This document shows positions 1 to 6,684 of a stretch of DNA of 8,413 bases, piece by piece; positions within the stretch are counted from its first letter, which is position 1, and each line of letters starts with the position of its first letter. The translations under genes were made by a program, and so were the position numbers. This DNA is from Candidatus Cloacimonadota bacterium (lineage in GTDB: Bacteria > Cloacimonadota > Cloacimonadia > Cloacimonadales > TCS61): the NCBI GenBank assembly GCA_030667725.1, contig DAOUVH010000033.1:1-8413 (forward strand), given 5' to 3'. The notes under the pieces are model-generated. The model ran no database searches. It was not told the origin of the DNA and saw nothing but the letters and a program-made list of their open reading frames with translations.

Positions 1-1
1 G

Positions 2-367
2 GATGTTGAGATAAAGAGAACAAGTTCAGTGATTGAGACTACACCATTTGGAAAAACTGACCAACCCGATTTTCTAAACTGTGTTATCGAACTCGAAACA
101 ACCTTAATACCGGAAGATCTCTTGGAAAAGTGCTCATACATAGAAAATCAACTGGGTCGCACCAGAAATGAGAAATGGGGTCCTAGAACCATAGATATTG
201 ATTTATTATTCTTTGGAGATAAGATCATGAACACTAACACACTGGTTCTTCCCCATCCGGAATTGCATAAACGTGAATTTGTCTTAACTTCTTTAATGGA
301 ATTATGTCCGGATCTTATTCATCCAATATTACAGAAAACAATAAAAGAAATTTTTATGGAGTTATAA
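2..367 (+). CDS. folK: 2-amino-4-hydroxy-6-hydroxymethyldihydropteridine pyrophosphokinase (HPPK), 5' end missing
   Basis: HPPK transfers pyrophosphate from ATP to 6-hydroxymethyl-7,8-dihydropterin, a cytosolic step of folate synthesis. The reading frame is open from base 2, so the start lies left of the window; the GTG at 29 is internal. Only the C-terminal ~121 residues are present, and the N-terminal part with the family's GSNLG-type strand is missing. What remains is diagnostic: TDQPDFLN, then KWGPRTIDIDLL with the two Mg-binding aspartates (nucleotides about 175-210), then LPHPELHKREFVL and the closing PDLIHP. Most HPPKs have R where this one has K before WGPR, a mild change. The stop TAA (365-367) shares its last base with the ATG of the next gene, so the two are probably translationally coupled. 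Identification is firm; the full length cannot be judged. Confidence 0.95.
   Translation, partial: DVEIKRTSSVIETTPFGKTDQPDFLNCVIELETTLIPEDLLEKCSYIENQLGRTRNEKWGPRTIDIDLLFFGDKIMNTNTLVLPHPELHKREFVLTSLMELCPDLIHPILQKTIKEIFMEL
358..361 (+). promoter_or_regulatory. ribosome-binding site deciding the start at 367
   Basis: GGAG lies five bases before the ATG at 367, inside the last codons of folK. It supports 367 as the true start of the GlmU-like gene over an in-frame ATG at 304, which would add 21 residues before the conserved N-terminal strand. Confidence 0.6.
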
Positions 368-1122
368 TGAAAAAAACTGCTGCAATTATCCTTGCTGCCG
401 GTAAGGGCACTCGCATGAAATCAGATAAACCGAAGGTAATATTTGGATTAGCAGGAAAACCAATGATAAACCGTGTTGTAGAAACAGCAAACAAGATCAA
501 TAGTGATCTGATCGCAATTGTTGTAGGTTACAAAAAAAAACAGGTGATCGATATTGTTCCAAAAAATAGTAATATTAAATTTGTTGAGCAGGTACAGCAG
601 AATGGAACAGGTCATGCTGTGATGGTTACAAAAGATATTTTTAAGGATTTTGAAGGAGATGTTTTTATACTATGTGGTGATGTTCCCCTTCTCAGACATA
701 AAACCCTTGAAAAAATGCAAGTAAGGCATAGAGAGCATAATGCTTCCTGTACTGTTCTAACAGCTGTTATGGATGATGCTCTTAAGTATGGACGAATGAT
801 ACGAAACACAGATGGCAAGATACAAAGAATTGTTGAATTCAAAGATGCAACTGAAGATGAAAAGAATATAAAAGAAATTAATACTGGAATTTATTGCTTT
901 GATGCAAAAGATCTCTTTACCGCCTTGCAAAGTATTAATAGCAATAATAATCAGAATGAATATTATCTAACTGATACACTAGAAATTTTGAATAATGAGA
1001 ATAAGCTTGTTACTTCAGTCTTACTCGATGATATGGTAGAGGCTTCCGGAGTAAATTCTAAAGAGCAGTTAGCTGATCTGGAAACTGAATTTCTTAGTAG
1101 GCAAGAGCATTTTGAAGAATAA
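367..1122 (+). CDS. GlmU-type UDP-N-acetylglucosamine pyrophosphorylase domain protein, without the acetyltransferase half
   Basis: This 251-residue protein matches the N-terminal half of GlmU, which joins UTP and GlcNAc-1-phosphate to make UDP-GlcNAc for peptidoglycan and LPS. Visible motifs are the nucleotide loop LAAGKGTRMKSDKPKV (residues 9-24), GTGHAV (80-85), GDVP with metal-binding D105, VEFKDA (E157), EINTG (N172), EYYLTD and GVNS (N230). These align in order with the known E. coli GlmU residues D105, E154, N169 and N227. Full GlmU has about 450 residues; this one stops just after the linker helix that precedes the left-handed beta-helix, and nothing in the following spacer resembles hexapeptide repeats. 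I infer UTP-sugar-phosphate uridylyltransferase activity, most likely on GlcNAc-1-P, with acetylation done by another protein. A different sugar phosphate is possible. The start at 367 is chosen because it overlaps the folK stop and begins directly before the Rossmann strand. Confidence 0.88.
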   Translation: MKKTAAIILAAGKGTRMKSDKPKVIFGLAGKPMINRVVETANKINSDLIAIVVGYKKKQVIDIVPKNSNIKFVEQVQQNGTGHAVMVTKDIFKDFEGDVFILCGDVPLLRHKTLEKMQVRHREHNASCTVLTAVMDDALKYGRMIRNTDGKIQRIVEFKDATEDEKNIKEINTGIYCFDAKDLFTALQSINSNNNQNEYYLTDTLEILNNENKLVTSVLLDDMVEASGVNSKEQLADLETEFLSRQEHFEE

Positions 1123-1124
1123 AT

Positions 1125-1236
1125 TGAATATCCAATATCGAACAAGGAATGATGAATGAAGAAGGGAAAAGGAAAAGAGGATAAAAGATTAAAAATGAAT
1201 ACCCAATATCGAACACGGAATAATGATTTATGAAGG
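1125..1236 (+). repeat. pair of diverged ~40-bp direct repeats in the spacer before the HIT gene
   Basis: The 134-base gap between 1122 and 1257 holds two similar stretches, 1125-1165 and 1196-1236. Both begin TGAATA(T/C)CCAATATCGAACA, continue with an (A/C)GGAAT(G/A)ATGA block and end near GAAGG, with a few substitutions and a small indel. Between them is a purine-rich A/G stretch. No convincing ORF, RNA gene or strong terminator hairpin is present. Short intergenic sequences of this type look like dispersed repeats, but dispersal cannot be shown from one window. Copy 2 runs to within about eight bases of the ribosome-binding site of the next gene. Confidence 0.7.
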
Positions 1237-1243
1237 AAAAACG

Positions 1244-1250
1244 AAAGGAG
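1244..1250 (+). promoter_or_regulatory. ribosome-binding site deciding the start at 1257
   Basis: AAAGGAG sits six bases before the ATG at 1257. It selects this start over the in-frame ATG at 1230, which has no such site and would add a lysine-rich nonapeptide that is encoded partly by the repeat. Confidence 0.75.
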
Positions 1251-1256
1251 TATAAA

Positions 1257-1754
1257 ATGAGTGATATTCTATATTCACCATGGCGGTTACAATATATTTT
1301 ATCTAATAAAGATAAAGAATGTATATTCTGTGTAAAACCCTCGGAAAATAAAGATGAAGAGCATCTGATCCTCTATAGAAGTGAACACTGTTTTGTAATT
1401 ATTAATACTTATCCGTACAACAATGGACACCTGATGGTTGTTCCCAACAAACACGTTCCAAATTTAATTAGACTGAATAAGGAAGAAATAGCAGATCTTT
1501 TTGAAACAGTACAGTTATGCGAAAAAGTGATAACTGAAGTTTATTCACCTGATGGGATGAATATCGGGCTCAATCTTGGCAGAGCTGCCGGAGCTGGTAT
1601 TGATGATCACCTTCATGTACATTTAGTTCCACGCTGGAATGGAGATGTAAATTTCATGTCAGCAATCGGAGGAACCAGAGTAATTCCGGAATCATTTGAA
1701 CTTGCATACTCTAAACTTAAAGAACAGTTTGACAATGAGAAAACTGAAAAATAA
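1257..1754 (+). CDS. HIT-family protein, Ap4A phosphorylase/FHIT-like
   Basis: This 165-residue cytosolic protein belongs to the histidine triad superfamily, nucleotide hydrolases or transferases. The triad is clear: H118-L-H120-V-H122 within DHLHVHLVPRW, where the middle histidine is the nucleophile in characterised members. NNGHLMVVP (residues 55-63) and the GRAAGAGI loop (108-115) also fit. A CxxC pair (C22, C25) near the N-terminus suggests a metal site of the kind found in many bacterial HIT proteins. The segment after the triad, FMSAIGGTRVIPES, resembles the mycobacterial-type diadenosine tetraphosphate phosphorylase branch, so dinucleoside polyphosphate breakdown is the best guess, though the substrate is not proven by sequence. 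The next gene begins inside its last seven codons in another frame. Confidence 0.9.
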   Translation: MSDILYSPWRLQYILSNKDKECIFCVKPSENKDEEHLILYRSEHCFVIINTYPYNNGHLMVVPNKHVPNLIRLNKEEIADLFETVQLCEKVITEVYSPDGMNIGLNLGRAAGAGIDDHLHVHLVPRWNGDVNFMSAIGGTRVIPESFELAYSKLKEQFDNEKTEK

Positions 1755-2184
1755 TTTGTTTCGCATAGATAAACGTGCTTTACTAATAGGTATTACAGCA
1801 TTACTACTAATTAGTGTAGCATCTTATTTTTTGTTCTTTAATAAAAAAATTAGTGTAAATATTGAAGATGAAGTTATTGAGATCACTTCTCTTAAACTAT
1901 CAATTTTGAATGGATGTGGTGTTCATGGTGCTGCAAGTGAAGTTAAAGAGATCCTTATCAATCAGAGTCATGAAAACGTCGATATAATCTCTTGGGAAAA
2001 CGTGAAGAGTTATAAATTCATTTATGGAAAATCAATTATTGTAGTTAAAAAGAAAGATGAACATAAACTAAAATATTTAATGGAAATAACCGGAATCTCA
2101 CGCAGAATTCTTGCTTTGGATGATGATACGATAGAAGACTTTCAAATAATTCTTGGTAGAGATTACCGAACATATTTTAAATAG
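1735..2184 (+). CDS. membrane-anchored LytR_C domain protein
   Basis: The protein has 149 residues: a short basic cytoplasmic N-terminus (about 1-14), one membrane helix (15-35), a linker, and an extracytoplasmic domain from about 53 to 149. That domain has the shape of the LytR_C family: a starting strand LKLSILNGCGVHGAA (53-67), a helix with alternating charges, and the closing strand DFQIILGRDY. It has no LCP (LytR-CpsA-Psr) catalytic domain, so it cannot itself attach polymers to the wall; an envelope-associated binding or structural role is an inference. The ATG at 1735 lies 20 bases inside the HIT gene and directly precedes a normal signal-anchor, while an upstream in-frame ATG at 1696 would only add residues before it. 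Its TAG stop overlaps the ribosome-binding site of rsfS. Confidence 0.8.
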   Translation: MRKLKNNLFRIDKRALLIGITALLLISVASYFLFFNKKISVNIEDEVIEITSLKLSILNGCGVHGAASEVKEILINQSHENVDIISWENVKSYKFIYGKSIIVVKKKDEHKLKYLMEITGISRRILALDDDTIEDFQIILGRDYRTYFK

Positions 2185-2187
2185 GAG
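2183..2187 (+). promoter_or_regulatory. ribosome-binding site of rsfS, overlapping the previous stop
   Basis: AGGAG starts on the second base of the TAG stop (2182-2184) of the LytR_C gene and is three bases from the rsfS ATG at 2191. The overlap suggests that termination and re-initiation are linked. Confidence 0.65.
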
Positions 2188-2190
2188 ACT

Positions 2191-2544
2191 ATGGAACAAA
2201 AACAAGCAATTGCCAATATAATTAATTGGATGGAAGATAAAAAGGCCATACAGATCAAACATATCGATGTTACCGGAGAAACTGATTACACTGATCATCT
2301 GATCATCTGCAGCGGAACTGCAGAGTTGCATAATAAGGCTATTTCTGAGAATATCATTCAAAATGCAAAAGAAAATGGAATAGAAGTTCTTTCTACTGAG
2401 GGTAAGAATTCCAGTACTTGGATATTGATAGATTTTGGTGATATTATCGTTCATATATTTAGCCAGAATAAACGTGAGTATTACAAGATTGAAGATCTTT
2501 ATGAAGTTAATTCCAGAACAAAGAAGGAAATTAAAGAAAAATAA
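2191..2544 (+). CDS. rsfS: ribosome silencing factor RsfS (Iojap/DUF143 family)
   Basis: RsfS binds ribosomal protein L14 (uL14) on the large subunit and blocks joining of the subunits, which lowers translation when nutrients are scarce. This copy has 117 residues, the usual size. Family hallmarks are visible in order: the start helix, the strand TDHLIICSGT (34-43) followed by a helix, EG at 70-71, then STWILIDFGDIIVHIF (75-90) and the REYYKIEDLY segment near the end, which matches the conserved R-x-YY-x-LE-x-LW region with Y in place of W. A charged lysine-rich tail follows. Only three bases separate its TAA from the argS ATG, so both very likely lie on one transcript. In many bacteria rsfS sits beside nadD; nadD is not in this window. 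Confidence 0.93.
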   Translation: MEQKQAIANIINWMEDKKAIQIKHIDVTGETDYTDHLIICSGTAELHNKAISENIIQNAKENGIEVLSTEGKNSSTWILIDFGDIIVHIFSQNKREYYKIEDLYEVNSRTKKEIKEK

Positions 2545-2547
2545 ACT

Positions 2548-4197
2548 ATGAAAACAAAAATATATAACGATATTTTAAAATCATTAAAGAAGATAGGTGC
2601 TAAATGTGATGAGAATTTTACAGTTGAGATCCCTAATGTTGCTGAACATGGTGATTTCTCCAGTAATGTTGCACTGATAAACACAAAAATTCTAAAAATG
2701 AAACCGCGTGTCCTGGCTCAAAAAATTGTTGATGACCTTTCCAATAAGAGAGACTACAAATCAATTGAAATCGCTGGACCTGGTTTTCTTAATTTTAAGA
2801 TAGCAAATTCTCTTTATTATAAAGAACTTCAGAAGATTTCAGATGCACAACACAATTATGGTTCATCAAATTATGGAAAGAGAAAAAAGGTTCTCATAGA
2901 ATTTATTAGTGCTAACCCAACAGGGCCGTTGAACGTTGTTAGTGCTCGTGCTGGTGCTTATGGGGATTCTCTCTTTCGCATTATGGAACACATCGGCTTC
3001 GAGCCATTTCGTGAATTCTATATTAATGATGCAGGAAACCAAGTAGATATTCTTGCTGAATCGCTTGAGATCAGATATCGTGAGCTGCATGGGCATGAGT
3101 GTGAAGAATTCCCATTTGAAGCTTATCATGGTGAATATATTAAAGATCTGGCAGCTGAATTAAATACGATTGAAGGAACGAAACTCTTTCACATGACAGA
3201 GGAAGATCGTCTCGAACGAATGAAGAATTTTGCATTAGACGAGATCCATAAAATTCAGGTTTCCAGCTTAAACCGGTTTGATGTTCAATTTGATAATTGG
3301 ATGTCTGAGAAAAAATTGAGAGCAGAAGGAATTCTGGAAGAGGCACTAAGTTATCTTGCAGAAGCAGGTTGCACCTATGAAAAAGATGATGCGGTTTTCT
3401 TCTCATCAACTAAATTTGGCGATGAAAAAGATCGTGTGCTTATTAAGGCTGATGGAAATCCAACCTATCTTGTTCCAGATATTGCTTACCATTTAACTAA
3501 ATATAATCGTGGTTTTGATATTATTATCGATGTTTTGGGACCTGATCACCACGGTCATGTCTCTAAACTTCGTGCTGCAATTAAAGCATTAGAATTAGAT
3601 GATTCCAAACTGGAAGTTGTCTATCTCCAACATATAAACCTTTTACAGGAAGGTGAAGTCGTTAAAATGTCGAAACGAGCAGGAAATATTGTTACGATGG
3701 ATGACTTGCTGGATTATGTTGGAAAAGATGCAGCCCGGTATTTCTTTATTGATCGGAAACCTTCAGCTCATCTGGATTTTGATCTGGAACTTGCAAAAAA
3801 GAAATCAAGCGAAAACCCTGTATTCTATTGCCAGTATGCCTTCGCACGAATTAACAGTATACTTAAAAAAGCAAAGAAAGTAAAATTAACATTGAAAAAA
3901 TTCGATGATAAAAATCTAAAAAAACTAAATAAAGCTGACGAGATAAATCTTATTAAAAAGATGTTGGATCTTTCATCTGTTCTTAATCTTTGTGCAGATA
4001 GTAGAGAACCCCACAGATTGGCGAACTATGTTCATGAGCTAGCTGGAATGTTTCATAAATATTACGCAAAATATAAGATCATCAACGAAGAAAACCCTGA
4101 TTTAAGCCTGGCAAGATTGTATCTTATCAGTGATGTACAAATTGTGATATCCATATCTCTGGATTTGATGGGAATCTCCTCACCTAAAAAAATGTAG
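2548..4197 (+). CDS. argS: arginyl-tRNA synthetase with atypical HIGH motif
   Basis: ArgRS charges tRNA-Arg with arginine. The 549-residue length is normal. Domains run as expected: the N-terminal tRNA-binding domain (about 1-95, with EHGDFSSNVAL), the class I catalytic domain, and the C-terminal helical anticodon-binding domain of the DALR type from FYCQYAFARI to the end, closing with LMGISSPKKM. The arginine-site sequence EFISANPTGPL and FYINDAGNQ are intact, as are GPDHHGH (331-337) and KMSKRAG (373-379). The HIGH position, usually HVGH in PTGPLHVGHARG, reads NVVS at residues 129-132, so both catalytic histidines are absent. The rest of the protein is well preserved, which argues for a working variant and against decay. 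The start at 2548 follows rsfS after three bases; its ribosome-binding site is weak, which fits coupling to rsfS. Confidence 0.96.
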   Translation: MKTKIYNDILKSLKKIGAKCDENFTVEIPNVAEHGDFSSNVALINTKILKMKPRVLAQKIVDDLSNKRDYKSIEIAGPGFLNFKIANSLYYKELQKISDAQHNYGSSNYGKRKKVLIEFISANPTGPLNVVSARAGAYGDSLFRIMEHIGFEPFREFYINDAGNQVDILAESLEIRYRELHGHECEEFPFEAYHGEYIKDLAAELNTIEGTKLFHMTEEDRLERMKNFALDEIHKIQVSSLNRFDVQFDNWMSEKKLRAEGILEEALSYLAEAGCTYEKDDAVFFSSTKFGDEKDRVLIKADGNPTYLVPDIAYHLTKYNRGFDIIIDVLGPDHHGHVSKLRAAIKALELDDSKLEVVYLQHINLLQEGEVVKMSKRAGNIVTMDDLLDYVGKDAARYFFIDRKPSAHLDFDLELAKKKSSENPVFYCQYAFARINSILKKAKKVKLTLKKFDDKNLKKLNKADEINLIKKMLDLSSVLNLCADSREPHRLANYVHELAGMFHKYYAKYKIINEENPDLSLARLYLISDVQIVISISLDLMGISSPKKM

Positions 4198-4210
4198 ATA
4201 TTCCTTTTGC

Positions 4211-4708
4211 ATGAAAAAGATAATTATCCTTTCTGATACTCATAAGAATCAAAAAACCATAAGAAAAATCTTCACAAATGAAACTGAATATACTCATATC
4301 ATTCATTTAGGTGACGATTTTGAGGATATGGACAATAATATTGATATCACTGATAACATTGAATTAATCAGGGTTCCAGGCATATATCACTCCGGCTATA
4401 AAGATGGAACACTACCTGTAATTAAGGAAATTGATATTGAGAATTGGAGATTTGCTTTAGCACACAGACTTGAAGATCTCCTGAAAACAAATATTCCAGC
4501 AAATTTCTACCTCTACGGTCATACACATCATTATAATTATGATCATATTGATGAAAAACATTTCATTAATCCAGGTCATTTGAAAGCAAGAACAGACCGT
4601 GGTCAGAAAGCTTCCTATGTGGTTATGACCATTGATAAAAACGTAGATGTTCAGTTCAAACATCTTGATGGAAAAGTTTTCAAGCATAAACACATAATTA
4701 AATTGTAA
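4211..4708 (+). CDS. YfcE/MJ0936-like metallophosphoesterase
   Basis: This is a 165-residue single-domain calcineurin-like phosphoesterase. Metal-site motifs visible are SDTH (D9, H11), HLGDD (D35), AH85, and GHTHH (H104, H106), followed by INPGH, where the family usually has INPGS. The segment that is normally GNxD reads VPGIYHSGYKD (55-65), so the usual asparagine ligand is replaced by I58; H60 or D65 might stand in. Family members cleave phosphodiesters such as bis-p-nitrophenyl phosphate in vitro, and natural substrates are mostly unknown, so none is assigned here. The gene starts 13 bases after argS with no clear Shine-Dalgarno sequence. It probably shares the argS transcript, and the 50-base AT-rich gap after it marks the boundary with the Bat module. 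Confidence 0.85.
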   Translation: MKKIIILSDTHKNQKTIRKIFTNETEYTHIIHLGDDFEDMDNNIDITDNIELIRVPGIYHSGYKDGTLPVIKEIDIENWRFALAHRLEDLLKTNIPANFYLYGHTHHYNYDHIDEKHFINPGHLKARTDRGQKASYVVMTIDKNVDVQFKHLDGKVFKHKHIIKL

Positions 4709-4749
4709 CTAAATTCTTTATTAAAGTTTATATTAATAAGTATATTTTT

Positions 4750-4756
4750 GGAGGGG
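4750..4756 (+). promoter_or_regulatory. strong ribosome-binding site of the moxR-like gene
   Basis: GGAGGGG ends two bases before the ATG at 4759 (GGAGG itself ends four bases before). It is the strongest such site in the window and stands at the head of the Bat module, in an otherwise AT-only-looking 50-base gap. No promoter in that gap is convincing by eye. Confidence 0.7.
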
Positions 4757-4758
4757 CA

Positions 4759-5745
4759 ATGAAAATTGAAGAAATTAATCAAAAAGTAATGGAAAAAAGT
4801 GAGTTTATTGATAAGATTACAAAGGAAACTGAAAAGGTTATTGTAGGTCAGAAGTATATGATCAAACGACTTCTTATTGGGCTTCTTGCAGATGGACATA
4901 TTCTACTGGAAGGTGTTCCAGGACTTGCAAAAACACTTGCTGTAAATACTTTAGCAAATACAATCAAATCTACATTCAAACGAATTCAGTTCACTCCGGA
5001 TCTTTTACCGGCAGATCTTATGGGAACTCTTATTTATAATCAGAAAACCAGCGAATTTGTAGCCAAAAAAGGTCCTGTTTTTGCTAACTTCATACTTGCA
5101 GATGAAATTAATCGTGCTCCGGCAAAAGTGCAGTCTGCCTTATTGGAATCAATGCAGGAAAGACAAGTAACTATTGGGGATACAACCTATCCATTGCCAA
5201 AACCATTCCTAGTGATGGCAACTCAGAATCCTCTCGAACAGGAAGGAACATATCCCCTACCTGAAGCTCAAGTAGATCGTTTTATGCTTAAACTTATCAT
5301 CAATTATCCAACACGAGAAGAGGAAAAACTAATTCTGGATAAAATGGTTCGAAAAGATGAGATAAAAGTTAAATCGGTAGTTAAGCCAAAGGATATAATG
5401 GATATGAGAGAGTTGATCAAAGATATCTACATGGAAGATAAAATTAAGGAATACATTCTTGATCTGGTTTTTGCAACTCGTGAACCAGATAAATATAAAA
5501 ATCTGAATGACCTCTCTGATCTTATTGATTGTGGAGCTTCGCCACGAGCTACTATCTATCTTGCGCAGGCAGCAAAAGCTCATGCCTTCCTAGAGCATCG
5601 TGGTTATGTAACACCCGATGATATCAAAGCAATTGGTAAAGACATCCTCAGACACAGAATTATTCTTACATATGAAGCTGAAGCTGAACAAATTACACAA
5701 GAAGATATTGTTACCAGATTATTTGATGAGATCGAAGTTCCTTAG
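4759..5745 (+). CDS. MoxR-family AAA+ ATPase
   Basis: MoxR ATPases act as chaperone-like machines, commonly beside von Willebrand factor A proteins, whose metal-dependent folding or complex assembly they are thought to assist. The 328-residue length is typical. Walker A is GVPGLAKT (52-59), Walker B ends in ADEINRAP with D115 and E116, sensor 1 is ATQNP (154-158), and the arginine-finger/DRF segment is at 173-175 after EGTYPLPEAQ. The second half is the helical lid domain with CGASPRAT, also conserved in MoxR proteins. All catalytic residues needed for ATP hydrolysis are present. The genes that follow are a DUF58 protein, a BatD-like protein and BatA, the classic Bat context. The next coding region begins 28 bases later, after a heptamer repeat. 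Confidence 0.95.
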   Translation: MKIEEINQKVMEKSEFIDKITKETEKVIVGQKYMIKRLLIGLLADGHILLEGVPGLAKTLAVNTLANTIKSTFKRIQFTPDLLPADLMGTLIYNQKTSEFVAKKGPVFANFILADEINRAPAKVQSALLESMQERQVTIGDTTYPLPKPFLVMATQNPLEQEGTYPLPEAQVDRFMLKLIINYPTREEEKLILDKMVRKDEIKVKSVVKPKDIMDMRELIKDIYMEDKIKEYILDLVFATREPDKYKNLNDLSDLIDCGASPRATIYLAQAAKAHAFLEHRGYVTPDDIKAIGKDILRHRIILTYEAEAEQITQEDIVTRLFDEIEVP

Positions 5746-5748
5746 ATT

Positions 5749-5768
5749 GATTAGGGATTAGGGATTAG
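5749..5768 (+). repeat. GATTAGG heptamer tandem array
   Basis: Nearly three perfect copies of GATTAGG fill the spacer between the moxR-like stop and the TTG start of the DUF58 gene. The array ends five bases before that start. It takes the place where a Shine-Dalgarno site would stand and offers only weak AGGG-type complementarity. Confidence 0.85.
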
Positions 5769-5773
5769 AAATT

Positions 5774-6658
5774 TTGGAAACAAAAGATATAATTAAGAAA
5801 GTTCGTAAAATTGAGATCACGACAAGAGATCTTGTTTCAGATCTTTTTTCCGGTGAATATCACAGTTTATTCAAAGGACAGGGTTTGGAATTCTCTGAAG
5901 TCCGGGAATATCAAAGTGGTGATAGCTTCCGTCAGATAGACTGGAATGTTACAGCACGCCAAGGTTTCCCATATATTAAGAAATTCGAAGAAACACGTGA
6001 ACTTAATGTAATGTTCCTCATCGACAGCAGTGCTTCTACCCTATTTGGAACCAAAGGCTATCTTAAATCCGAATTTATCACAGAAGTTACTGCAGTGCTT
6101 TCTTTCTCCGCATTATCCAATAATGATAAAGTTGGACTTCTGCTTTTCACGGATGAAGTTGAAAAATACATTCCTCCCACAAAAGGGAAAAAATCAGCAC
6201 TCAGGATTTTACGAGATATTCTATATTTCGAACCTAAGAAAAGTGGAACAAATATTAAAAATGCTGTAGAATACATTTACCGTCTTATAAAAAAGCGCAG
6301 CATTATCTTTATTCTCTCCGATTTTCTTGATACTAATTATCTGGATAGTTTAAAGATACTCGCCAAGAAACATGATGTTATCGCCTTAAGAATTCAGGAT
6401 AGTGCAGAATATGAAATGCCAAATGCAGGATTGCTCCATCTTCAAGATCCCGAAACTGGTAAAACATTTACTATTAATTCTTCTAATCCTAAATTACAAG
6501 GAAAATACAATGAAGCCATAATCAAGCAGGAAACTGAACTAAATCAGCAATTTAGAAAGATGAAGATTGATCTTGTAACATTAAGTACAGATAAACCTTA
6601 TGCTCCTGAACTTATGAAATTCTTTAAATTCCGCATCAGAATGAAGAATCAGAGGTGA
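5774..6658 (+). CDS. DUF58 domain protein (vWA-like fold), Bat module
   Basis: This 294-residue protein has the DUF58 signature REYQSGDSFRQIDWNVTAR at residues 44-62, followed by a von Willebrand A-like domain. The metal-ion site motif D84-x-S86-x-S88 (DSSAS) is intact, and LSDFLD fits the later conserved strand. It has no signal peptide or membrane helix, so it is probably cytoplasmic and may work with the MoxR ATPase at the membrane. The start is a TTG at 5774: a stop at 5759-5761 closes the frame upstream, and there is no ATG before the conserved region. The only other candidate, an ATT just before, is less likely. Its ribosome-binding site is poor because of the heptamer array, so translation may be low or coupled. 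The stop TGA at 6658 touches a perfect palindrome. Confidence 0.92.
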   Translation: METKDIIKKVRKIEITTRDLVSDLFSGEYHSLFKGQGLEFSEVREYQSGDSFRQIDWNVTARQGFPYIKKFEETRELNVMFLIDSSASTLFGTKGYLKSEFITEVTAVLSFSALSNNDKVGLLLFTDEVEKYIPPTKGKKSALRILRDILYFEPKKSGTNIKNAVEYIYRLIKKRSIIFILSDFLDTNYLDSLKILAKKHDVIALRIQDSAEYEMPNAGLLHLQDPETGKTFTINSSNPKLQGKYNEAIIKQETELNQQFRKMKIDLVTLSTDKPYAPELMKFFKFRIRMKNQR

Positions 6659-6676
6659 CACAAACATATGTTTGTG
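6659..6676 (+). repeat. 18-bp perfect palindrome between DUF58 and BatD-like genes
   Basis: CACAAACATATGTTTGTG is a perfect inverted repeat that begins on the base after the DUF58 stop codon. As RNA it can fold as a seven-pair stem with an AUAU loop; as DNA it could bind a dimeric protein. There is no U-tract after it, so it is not a standard terminator. Confidence 0.85.
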
Positions 6677-6684
6677 AATTTTAA

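Noticed and set aside
304..366. In-frame N-terminal extension of the GlmU-like protein from the ATG at 304
   Set aside because: It would overlap folK by more than 60 bases, precedes the conserved first strand, and the ATG at 367 has its own GGAG site.
1156..1233. 25-codon lysine-rich ORF in the spacer before the HIT gene
   Set aside because: It lies across the repeat pair and the purine-rich filler, shows low complexity, and has no supporting feature of a real small gene.
1123..1256. tRNA, small RNA or riboswitch in the longest spacer
   Set aside because: No cloverleaf, no strong paired elements and no recognisable aptamer core; the repeat pair accounts for most of the spacer.
2290..2335. 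CTGATCAT direct repeat and CTGCAG inverted repeat inside rsfS
   Set aside because: They lie in conserved codons of the TDHLIICSGTAE segment and are explained by coding sequence.
4709..4758. Promoter before the moxR-like gene, including a TAnnTTTG-like match at 4743-4750
   Set aside because: The match is too close to the start codon and overlaps the Shine-Dalgarno site; no -35 partner at proper spacing is convincing in such AT-rich sequence.
6659..6676. Palindrome as a Rho-independent terminator
   Set aside because: It is AT-rich in the middle, has no following U-tract, and the next gene starts nine bases later in the same direction.
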